A program made the position numbers and the translations under genes. This document shows positions 1 through 5,363 of a stretch of 5,363 nucleotides of DNA, piece by piece. The DNA is taken from contig CALFWH010000008.1 of the NCBI GenBank assembly GCA_937927985.1, forward strand, positions 1 to 5,363, read 5' to 3'. Position 1 is the first letter of the stretch, and the number at the start of each line of letters is the position of its first letter. This DNA is from an uncultured bacterium. GTDB taxonomy: Bacteria; DRYD01. Below the pieces are notes generated by a model. The model was not told the origin of the DNA, ran no database searches, and saw only the letters and a list, made by a program, of their open reading frames with translations.

Positions 1-1
1 A

Positions 2-1306
2 ATTTCTAAACTTCAAAGAGATGTTAATTTCTTGGTGGATTCTCTAATAGAAAAATCTAATAATTTGCTAGCAAGAATTTTTAATAAAAAGGATAAGTCC
101 CTTGTAGAGAAAATATCTAGGAATCTAACTGATCTAAGGGATAATGAAATTGGTAAATTACTAAAAGAGTATGCTATTGATTTTTATAATAAATTCTATC
201 TACTTGTTCAAAAGTATGTAGATGAAAAATTAGATAAAATAAACAATGTGTGGGATAGATTTTATAAGGATTACGTATCTGAGTATTTGAAAATAAGTTT
301 TCAATCTAAGCTAAGTAGTTGGGGAAATAGAATAAATTTCTACATAGCTAACAAAGATATAATTGATAAAAAAATTAGTTATATTCTTGAAAACGATAAA
401 GGTAAAATAGTTTCATCTTTGTATAAGCTATTTGATAATTTTATCAATATGGATTATTCTAAAATGAAGAATTATAATGAGTTAGTATTAAATTTTGTCG
501 ATGAAAATTTTAGAGATTATTTTTACTTAGATTTGGAAGATCAAGTAATTTCTGTTTTTGGTAATGAAGATGATGTCATGGATAGATTAATCAAATCTTC
601 TTCTATTTTATACAGGTACAAACACCATTTATTTAATAATTCTTATATTAAGAATTACAAAGTTTTAGGAGTTAAAGATATTAATAAAAGTAGATTTTTT
701 AATGCTGCTAAGATAAGAGAAGTGGAAATTGTAGAAAATTATGATCCTTATAGAATTTCTATGTTGCAAGTTAAACATGGTTTACCTCTTTATGCTTTTG
801 TTTTGATTGATATAATGGAAAAAAGCTATTTTGATTTGATTAATTCTGATCCAGGATTACATATAGATCCCTTCTATCAAAAAGTGGAAAATATATCTGT
901 TGATTACTATGTTAGTCAAGAAGAATTCAATAAATATCTCTATATTTATCTATCTTTCATATTTGAAATTGTCAAAAAAGAAATGATTAATTTTGTTATT
1001 TACTTAGATGGTAATAAATTTGAATTAGGTAGTGATAAATATCAAGCAATAGAAAATTTATCTGTTAAGCTAAAAGATAGTTTCTTTGCTTCTAAATTCT
1101 ATTATTTAGTTGAAAATACTTTATCCTCTTTTGGTCAAGAATCTTTAAAAATAACTCTTAAAGATTATTTTTCTAAGAATTCTAATCGACTTTATTATTT
1201 AAAGAATAAAAAATCATTAACTCAAGAAGAAATCAAAGAAATGAATATGTTAGAAAATGAAGTAGATATTCTAAAGAAATTTTTAGATTCTATGAAGGAG
1301 GTTTGA
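2..1306 (+). CDS. Partial large protein of uncertain function, C-terminal part; possible tubulin-like family protein
   Basis: The reading frame is open from the first bases of the window to the TGA at 1304-1306, so this is the last 434 residues of a longer protein. A TTG at 32 could be read as a start, but it has no ribosome-binding site and the frame continues upstream of it, so I treat the gene as truncated by the window edge. The product is rich in Lys, Asn, Tyr, Phe and Ile, with long charged helical stretches and a probable coiled coil at the end (about nt 1200-1303). I see no signal peptide, membrane segment or nucleotide-binding motif in the visible part. The segment at 743-799 ([19 protein letters not shown]), followed by PGLHIDPF at 851-874, resembles from memory the C-terminal region of bacterial tubulin-like (FtsZ/tubulin superfamily) proteins. 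The GTPase domain that would prove this would lie upstream. The function is therefore tentative. The stop is 4 nt before the next gene, whose ribosome-binding site lies inside this one. Confidence 0.8.
   Translation: MSKLQRDVNFLVDSLIEKSNNLLARIFNKKDKSLVEKISRNLTDLRDNEIGKLLKEYAIDFYNKFYLLVQKYVDEKLDKINNVWDRFYKDYVSEYLKISFQSKLSSWGNRINFYIANKDIIDKKISYILENDKGKIVSSLYKLFDNFINMDYSKMKNYNELVLNFVDENFRDYFYLDLEDQVISVFGNEDDVMDRLIKSSSILYRYKHHLFNNSYIKNYKVLGVKDINKSRFFNAAKIREVEIVENYDPYRISMLQVKHGLPLYAFVLIDIMEKSYFDLINSDPGLHIDPFYQKVENISVDYYVSQEEFNKYLYIYLSFIFEIVKKEMINFVIYLDGNKFELGSDKYQAIENLSVKLKDSFFASKFYYLVENTLSSFGQESLKITLKDYFSKNSNRLYYLKNKKSLTQEEIKEMNMLENEVDILKKFLDSMKEV
1294..1302 (+). promoter_or_regulatory. Ribosome-binding site of the YjbQ-family gene
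   Basis: GAAGGAGGT, a near-perfect Shine-Dalgarno sequence, lies inside the last codons of the upstream gene and 8 nt before the ATG at 1311. It fixes that start and suggests that the two genes are co-transcribed and perhaps translationally coupled. Confidence 0.85.
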
Positions 1307-1310
1307 TTTT

Positions 1311-1778
1311 ATGAAAATAGTTGAAAGTAAAAAGAGTGAACAAGGAATTTTAAAATCTTATACTGAGTATTGGGTTTTTAATACCAAGAAAAGAAGAGAA
1401 TTTATACATATAACTAAGCAAGTGCAGGAAGCAGTAGATAAATCGGGTATTAAGGAAGGTTTTGTTTTGGTTTCTGCTATGCACATTACTGCTAGTGTTT
1501 TTGTTAATGATAATGAGGATGGTTTTTTATATGATCTAGAAAAATTTTTAGAGAGGCTTGCTCCTTATGGTAAACATCCTGATGGAGAAGAATATAGACA
1601 TCATTTATCAGGTGAAGATAATTGTGATGCACATCTAAAAAATATACTAGTACATCATCAAGTTATAGTCCCTGTAACAGCAGGTAGATTAGATTTAGGA
1701 CCTTGGCAAAGAATATTTTACGGAGAATTTGACGGACAAAGAAATAAAAGGTTAATAATTAAAGTAATCGGTTTTTAA
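1311..1778 (+). CDS. YjbQ/UPF0047 family protein
   Basis: This 155-residue protein is a small cytosolic member of the YjbQ (UPF0047) family. Visible family motifs are [12 protein letters not shown] (58-69), the histidine-rich [15 protein letters not shown] (95-109), the [14 protein letters not shown] signature (120-133) and EFDGQR (139-144). The conserved histidines and acidic residues are thought to form a metal/anion site in the family. E. coli YjbQ has reported weak thiamine phosphate synthase activity, but the physiological role is not settled, so I give no enzymatic name. GPWQ replaces the GTWQ common in proteobacterial members, and the [10 protein letters not shown] segment makes the protein slightly longer than the roughly 130-140 residues of many members. 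The ATG follows a strong ribosome-binding site at 8 nt. The gene lies 4 nt after the preceding one, and its stop overlaps the ribosome-binding site of the thiolase gene. No thiamine gene is nearby. Confidence 0.93.
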   Translation: MKIVESKKSEQGILKSYTEYWVFNTKKRREFIHITKQVQEAVDKSGIKEGFVLVSAMHITASVFVNDNEDGFLYDLEKFLERLAPYGKHPDGEEYRHHLSGEDNCDAHLKNILVHHQVIVPVTAGRLDLGPWQRIFYGEFDGQRNKRLIIKVIGF

Positions 1779-1783
1779 GGAGG
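1777..1783 (+). promoter_or_regulatory. Ribosome-binding site of the thiolase gene, overlapping the upstream stop codon
   Basis: AAGGAGG begins inside the TAA (1776-1778) of the YjbQ-family gene and ends 6 nt before the GTG at 1790. There is no competing ATG nearby, so this site supports the GTG start. The overlap of stop and Shine-Dalgarno fits translational coupling of the two genes. Confidence 0.85.
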
Positions 1784-1789
1784 AACAAG

Positions 1790-2911
1790 GTGGTTTATAT
1801 AGTTGATTATTCTTCAACTATCTTTGGGAAGATTACGGGAATTTGGTCAAAATACAAAGCTTCTGATTTAGCAAGCTGGATAATAAAAGATATTCTTAGT
1901 AGAAATAGTTTACCTATTGATTTAGTTGTGCTAGGCAATGTAATAGGTGCAGGCAATGGGCAGAATTTAGCAAGGCAAGCAGTTATCAAAGCTGGTTTAC
2001 CTTTTAATACTCCTGCTTTTGTTGTTAACCAAATTTGTATCTCTCCTATCAAGGCTTTACAAACTGCTTACGTTAATATAGTATCTAAGGAATACGATGT
2101 TGTTATTGCCGGTGGAGTTGAAAGTATGACTAATGCTCCTTTTTTAGTTAAAACTAGGTTGGGAAATAAATACGGAGATATGATTTTAGAAGATTCTATA
2201 AATACTGATGGACTTAGGTGTGCAATTTCTAATAAGTTAATGATTGAATTAGCTGATAATATTGCTAAGAAATACAATATAACTCGTGATCAACAAGATG
2301 AATTAGCTTACAACAGCCACTTAAGGGCTTTGGAATTTTGGAAACAAAATCCTGATAATTTCATAAAATCCCCAGAAAAAAACATAGATGAAAATATAAG
2401 TGAAGATATTAGTAGAGAAAAATTAAGTAATTTGAAACCCATTGTAGGTGATGCAACTGCAGGGAATTCGTCTGCTTTAGCTGATGGGGCCTCTGCTGTT
2501 TTAATGGTTTCTGAAAGAATTTTAAAAGAATATAATTTAATTCCTTTAGCTGAGGTAGTAGGTTTTGCTGAAAGTTTTGATGATCCTGTTAGTTTCCCAA
2601 TAGTACCTTCTTTGTCAACTAGATCACTATTGAGTAAATTTAATCTAAAAAAAGAGGATATAGATTTATGGGAGATAAATGAGGCTTTTGCAAGTGTGTT
2701 AGCTGTAAATATGAAAATATTAGAATTGGATTATCAAAGGACAAATATATTTGGTGGAGCTATAGCTTTTGGACATCCAATTGGGGCTACCGGTGCAAGA
2801 TTAGTCGTTAATGCTATTTCGGGATTAAAAAAATATAATCTAAAAAAAGCAGTAATTATGGTATGTGCTGGAAGTGGTGGAGGTTATTCCATGTTAATAA
2901 AAAATATTTAA
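1790..2911 (+). CDS. Thiolase family protein (acetyl-CoA C-acyltransferase type)
   Basis: This 373-residue cytosolic enzyme belongs to the thiolase family, which condenses or cleaves acyl-CoA thioesters (2 acetyl-CoA to acetoacetyl-CoA, or beta-ketoacyl-CoA thiolysis). Catalytic residues are all present: acyl-accepting Cys83 in NQICISPIKAL, Asn297 in NEAF, His329 in GGAIAFGHPIGATGAR (322-337) and Cys359 in CAGSGGGYS. GGVESM (108-113) and the ATAGNSSALADGA stretch (222-234) are also typical. It is shorter than the usual 390-400 residues: the N terminus lacks a standard RTP motif, and the loop domain around 185-222 is about 13 residues shorter than in Zoogloea PhbA. By eye, pocket residues differ (Leu150 and Phe269 where PhbA has His156 and Met288), so the substrate is uncertain. 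The GTG start has a strong ribosome-binding site. No beta-oxidation, ketone-body or polyhydroxybutyrate partner gene is adjacent. Confidence 0.92.
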   Translation: MVYIVDYSSTIFGKITGIWSKYKASDLASWIIKDILSRNSLPIDLVVLGNVIGAGNGQNLARQAVIKAGLPFNTPAFVVNQICISPIKALQTAYVNIVSKEYDVVIAGGVESMTNAPFLVKTRLGNKYGDMILEDSINTDGLRCAISNKLMIELADNIAKKYNITRDQQDELAYNSHLRALEFWKQNPDNFIKSPEKNIDENISEDISREKLSNLKPIVGDATAGNSSALADGASAVLMVSERILKEYNLIPLAEVVGFAESFDDPVSFPIVPSLSTRSLLSKFNLKKEDIDLWEINEAFASVLAVNMKILELDYQRTNIFGGAIAFGHPIGATGARLVVNAISGLKKYNLKKAVIMVCAGSGGGYSMLIKNI

Positions 2912-2940
2912 TTTGATAATAAAATTTATAGTGAAAAGTT

Positions 2941-2946
2941 AGGAAG
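2941..2946 (+). promoter_or_regulatory. Weak ribosome-binding site of moxR
   Basis: AGGAAG lies 4 nt before the ATG at 2951, shorter and less complete than the AGGAGG sites of the neighbouring genes. It still favours this ATG over the in-frame ATG at 2963, which would be 16 nt away. The 39-nt gap before the gene (2912-2950) is the longest in the window and shows no convincing -35/-10 pair or hairpin. Confidence 0.6.
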
Positions 2947-2950
2947 TTAT

Positions 2951-3892
2951 ATGAAAAATTTAATGGAAAAATATGAAAAATTCAATAGTTTAATAAATCA
3001 GATAAGGAAAGTATTTTTTGCTAGAGAGGATGTATTTTATTTGATTTTTTCTTGCTTTCTAGCTAAGGGGCATATTTTGATAGAAGATGTGCCAGGAGTA
3101 GGTAAAACTACTTTAGCTAAAATTATTTCTAGTTCAATGGATTTGAAATTTAAAAGAATACAAGGTACTCCTGATCTTTTACCTACTGATATAACGGGTT
3201 TAAGTATTTATAATCCTAAAACAATGGAATTTGATTTTAAACCTGGTCCTGTGTTTACTAATATACTACTAATAGACGAAATAAATAGGATTACTCCTAA
3301 ATCTCAAAGTGCTTTACTTGAAGTAATGGAGGAAATGCAAGCTACTATAGATGGGAAAACATATGTATTCCCAATTCCATTTTTTGTGATAGCTACTGAG
3401 AATCCTATAGAAATGGCAGGTTCCTACCCTTTAGTTGAAGCTCAACTAGATAGATTTTTAATGAAGATATCTCTAGGTTACCCTAAAAAAGAAGAACTGA
3501 AAAAAATCGTAGATATATATCTATGGAAAAGAGAAAGTTTTGTGTTTGAAGAAAAATTAACTTTAGATGATATAATAAGTGCTTTTGAAGAGGTTAAAAA
3601 AGTTTTTATAGACGAAAAATTAAAAGATTATGTAGTGGATTTGTTTGAGGTATTGCATAGTGATGGTAACATTTATTTGCCACCTAGTCCAAGAGCTTTA
3701 TTGCATATTTTTAGGACTGCTTCTGCTTACGCTTATTTGAATAATAGAGAATATGTTATACCAGATGATATAAAATCTGTTTTTCCTGCTGTTTTGGCTC
3801 ACAGAATTATTTTGAAAAATTCTACTGATTTCAGAGATAATTTTAATTATCTAAACTTGATTTTAACTAAAATAAATATTCCTAAAGTATAG
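2951..3892 (+). CDS. MoxR-family AAA+ ATPase
   Basis: This 313-residue cytosolic protein is a complete MoxR-type AAA+ ATPase. Visible motifs in order are Walker A DVPGVGKTT (46-54), the MoxR hallmark QGTPDLLPTDITG (71-83), FKPGPVF (96-102), Walker B LLIDEINR (106-113), sensor 1 ATENP (148-152), LVEAQLDRF (161-169) with the likely arginine finger Arg168, and sensor 2 SPRA (246-249). All residues expected for ATP binding and hydrolysis are present. MoxR proteins are thought to act as chaperones that assemble or activate protein complexes, such as metal-cofactor insertion in methanol dehydrogenase, usually with DUF58 and von Willebrand factor A proteins encoded next door. No such gene follows here; pilT starts 16 nt downstream. 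The client is therefore unknown. The start is supported by a weak AGGAAG and by the full-length N-terminal helix before Walker A. Confidence 0.95.
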   Translation: MKNLMEKYEKFNSLINQIRKVFFAREDVFYLIFSCFLAKGHILIEDVPGVGKTTLAKIISSSMDLKFKRIQGTPDLLPTDITGLSIYNPKTMEFDFKPGPVFTNILLIDEINRITPKSQSALLEVMEEMQATIDGKTYVFPIPFFVIATENPIEMAGSYPLVEAQLDRFLMKISLGYPKKEELKKIVDIYLWKRESFVFEEKLTLDDIISAFEEVKKVFIDEKLKDYVVDLFEVLHSDGNIYLPPSPRALLHIFRTASAYAYLNNREYVIPDDIKSVFPAVLAHRIILKNSTDFRDNFNYLNLILTKINIPKV

Positions 3893-3893
3893 T

Positions 3894-3901
3894 AAGGAGG
3901 G
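3894..3901 (+). promoter_or_regulatory. Ribosome-binding site of pilT
   Basis: AAGGAGGG starts 1 nt after the moxR stop codon (TAG, 3890-3892) and ends 7 nt before the ATG at 3909. It is a strong site and fixes the pilT start. Confidence 0.88.
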
Positions 3902-3908
3902 TTAAAGT

Positions 3909-4985
3909 ATGGATACTAATACATTAACATTAGATAATTTATTAAGGATAGCTGTTGAGAGGAACGCTAGTGATTTACACATAACTACTGGATTACCACC
4001 TATGCTTCGAATAGATGGTAAGTTAGTACCTACTGAATATCCTAGATTAAAACCTGAAGATACTAGAAGATTGATTTATGCCATTTTAAATGATAAGCAA
4101 AGAGAAAAGTTTGAAAGGGAATTGGAGCTAGATACTTCATATGGTATCCCTGGATATGGTAGATTTAGATTGAATGTATTTAAGCAGAGGAATTCAGTTA
4201 GTGCAGCTTTTAGAACTATTCCTAATGTTATAAAGAGTCCTGATGAGTTAGGATTACCTCCTATAGTTTACGAATTAGCAAAGAAGAGAAATGGATTAAT
4301 ATTGGTTACTGGTCCTACTGGTGTAGGTAAATCTACTACTTTAGCTTCTATTGTTGATATTATAAACTCAACTCGTAGTGAGCACATTTTAACTATCGAG
4401 GATCCTATAGAGTATATTCACACACATAAAAAATCAATGGTAAATCAAAGGGAATTAGGGGTTGATACTTTTTCATTTTCTGCTGCTCTAAAATCTGCTT
4501 TAAGGGAAGATCCTGACGTTATATTAGTTGGTGAGATGAGGGATCTGGAAACTATCAGTGGAGCCCTTACTGCTGCAGAAACTGGCCATTTGATTCTTTC
4601 CACTTTGCATACCTCTGATGCACCTCAAACAATAGACAGAATAATAGATGTTTTTCCTCCTCACCAACAGCAGCAAGTAAGAATTCAATTGGCTTCTGTA
4701 TTGGAGGCTATAATTTGTCAACAATTAGTACCATCTGCTACTGGTCAAGGAAGATTCTTAGCTTGTGAAATACTAATAGGTACTGCTGCTGTTAGAAATA
4801 TAATACGAGAAGGTAAAGTACATCAATTAAAAGCAATTATGCAAACTTCAAGACAATATGGTATGCAAACTATGGATCAAGCCTTATTTGATCTATATAA
4901 AGAATCAAAAATCACTGCAGAAGAAGCTATCTCAAGAAGCAGTAACCCTCAAGAAATGAAAGCAAGAATAGGAGGATCTGTATAA
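3909..4985 (+). CDS. pilT: PilT, type IV pilus retraction ATPase
   Basis: This 358-residue protein is a full-length PilT, the cytoplasmic hexameric secretion-type ATPase that powers type IV pilus depolymerisation in twitching motility and DNA uptake. The N-terminal PAS-like domain has the typical ASDLHITTGLPPMLRIDG start (20-37) and GRFRLNVFKQR (84-94). The ATPase core shows Walker A GPTGVGKST (135-143), the Asp box TIEDPIE (162-168), Walker B DPDVILVGEMRD (201-212) and the His box TGHLILSTLHTSDA (225-238). The C-terminal AAVRNIIREGK (293-303) matches the conserved AIRNLIRE motif that sets PilT apart from the assembly ATPase PilB and is needed for retraction. Length fits the usual 340-370 residues. 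No other pilus gene (pilB, pilC, pilM-Q, pilin) is in the window, so the pilus machinery must be encoded elsewhere. It is better conserved than its neighbours. Confidence 0.97.
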   Translation: MDTNTLTLDNLLRIAVERNASDLHITTGLPPMLRIDGKLVPTEYPRLKPEDTRRLIYAILNDKQREKFERELELDTSYGIPGYGRFRLNVFKQRNSVSAAFRTIPNVIKSPDELGLPPIVYELAKKRNGLILVTGPTGVGKSTTLASIVDIINSTRSEHILTIEDPIEYIHTHKKSMVNQRELGVDTFSFSAALKSALREDPDVILVGEMRDLETISGALTAAETGHLILSTLHTSDAPQTIDRIIDVFPPHQQQQVRIQLASVLEAIICQQLVPSATGQGRFLACEILIGTAAVRNIIREGKVHQLKAIMQTSRQYGMQTMDQALFDLYKESKITAEEAISRSSNPQEMKARIGGSV

Positions 4986-4994
4986 AACTTAATT

Positions 4995-5363
4995 ATGAGA
5001 TTTATTCACATAGCTGATCTACACCTAGGAAAAAAACTAAAAACTATAAAAGGTGATTTAGAGCTATGTTTTGATAAACCTTTTCAGCAAATAAAAGAAG
5101 TAATTAAAGAATTCAAACCCAAACTCTTGTTTATTAGCGGAGACATTTTTCACTATAAAAATCCTTCTGCAGAAACAGAAGAATTATTCATAAATTTTTT
5201 AGTATACTGTTATGAAAACGTAGATTTTACCTTTGTCATTTCTGGTAATCATGATAACTTTAAAAAACTTTCCAATTTTTCGATTTTTAATGAATACATT
5301 AATAAATATAGTTCAAAAAAGATTTTTGTTTATACTTATAACGATTTAAAGACGGATATTGAC
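4995..5363 (+). CDS. sbcD: SbcD/Mre11-type DNA repair nuclease subunit, N-terminal part
   Basis: This is the first 123 codons of a gene cut by the window end. The translation begins MRFIHIADLHLGKKL, the standard start of the SbcD/Mre11 calcineurin-like metallophosphoesterase domain. It continues with LFISGDIFHYKNPSAETEEL (from about residue 43) and VISGNHD (about residues 78-84). These supply three of the phosphodiesterase motifs: DLH (Asp8, His10), GD and GNHD, which bind the two catalytic metals. The remaining histidine motifs and capping domain lie outside the window. GDIFH, rather than the GDVFD of E. coli-type SbcD, is the form I recall in archaeal, eukaryotic and Thermotoga Mre11 proteins. 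In bacteria SbcD pairs with the SMC-like ATPase SbcC, whose gene usually follows. The gene starts 9 nt after pilT without a normal Shine-Dalgarno site; the nearest AGGAGG (4970-4975) is 19 nt upstream, inside pilT. The start rests on the conserved N terminus. Confidence 0.9.
   Translation, partial: MRFIHIADLHLGKKLKTIKGDLELCFDKPFQQIKEVIKEFKPKLLFISGDIFHYKNPSAETEELFINFLVYCYENVDFTFVISGNHDNFKKLSNFSIFNEYINKYSSKKIFVYTYNDLKTDID

Noticed and set aside
32..34. TTG as the start codon of the first gene
   Set aside because: The frame is open upstream to the window edge, and no Shine-Dalgarno sequence precedes this TTG, so it is more likely an internal Leu codon of a truncated gene.
1807..2277. Open frames on the minus strand within the thiolase gene (1807-2052 and 2068-2277)
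   Set aside because: Both lie fully opposite a well-supported thiolase gene, show no family motifs and are best explained as shadow frames.
2912..2950. Possible promoter or terminator in the longest intergenic gap
   Set aside because: The gap is AT-rich, but I see no inverted repeat followed by a T run and no convincing -35/-10 pair with proper spacing; AT-rich background alone makes weak -10 matches.
4524..4724. Open frame on the minus strand within pilT
   Set aside because: It is opposite the most conserved part of pilT and its translation has no recognisable features.
5137..5151. GDIFH in the SbcD-type protein, read as a loss of the second Asp of GDVFD
   Set aside because: His at this position is, as I recall, common in archaeal, eukaryotic and Thermotoga Mre11 proteins, and the metal-binding Asp of GD is kept, so this is a family variant rather than a damaged site.
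1..5363. Repeats, CRISPR arrays, tRNA or other RNA genes, mobile elements
   Set aside because: None were seen on reading. The window is almost fully coding, and the short AT-rich recurrences are what base composition predicts.

Overview
The window is an AT-rich (roughly 30% G+C by eye), gene-dense bacterial segment. Six genes, all on the + strand, are separated by only 4, 11, 39, 16 and 9 nt. Four of the five gene starts inside the window follow an AGGAGG-type or related ribosome-binding site. The first gene has lost its 5' end and the last its 3' end to the window edges. A pilT-type ATPase, an Mre11/SbcD-type nuclease and strong Shine-Dalgarno sites indicate a bacterium with type IV pili. 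The Lys/Ile/Asn-rich proteins, and the GPWQ variant in the YjbQ protein, would fit a low-GC, possibly thermophilic or poorly sampled lineage. I cannot assign a phylum from the sequence.

Layout: (1) 2-1306, C-terminal part of a large, Lys/Tyr-rich protein of uncertain function, with a segment reminiscent of the C-terminal region of bacterial tubulin-like proteins; (2) 1311-1778, YjbQ/UPF0047 protein; (3) 1790-2911, thiolase with an intact catalytic triad but altered substrate-pocket positions; (4) 2951-3892, MoxR-family AAA+ ATPase; (5) 3909-4985, PilT, the type IV pilus retraction ATPase; (6) 4995 to the window end, N-terminal third or so of an SbcD/Mre11-type nuclease.

The tight spacing suggests one transcription unit, or two if the 39-nt gap before moxR holds a promoter, though none is clear. 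The functions do not form an obvious single pathway: a possible cofactor-related protein, acyl-CoA metabolism, a chaperone-like ATPase, pilus retraction and DNA repair. This looks more like a compact housekeeping gene string than a dedicated system. I see no RNA genes, mobile elements, CRISPR arrays, clear terminators or non-coding stretch longer than 39 nt. The items most worth a second look are the unrecognised first gene, the substituted thiolase pocket, and the moxR gene without its usual DUF58/VWA partners.
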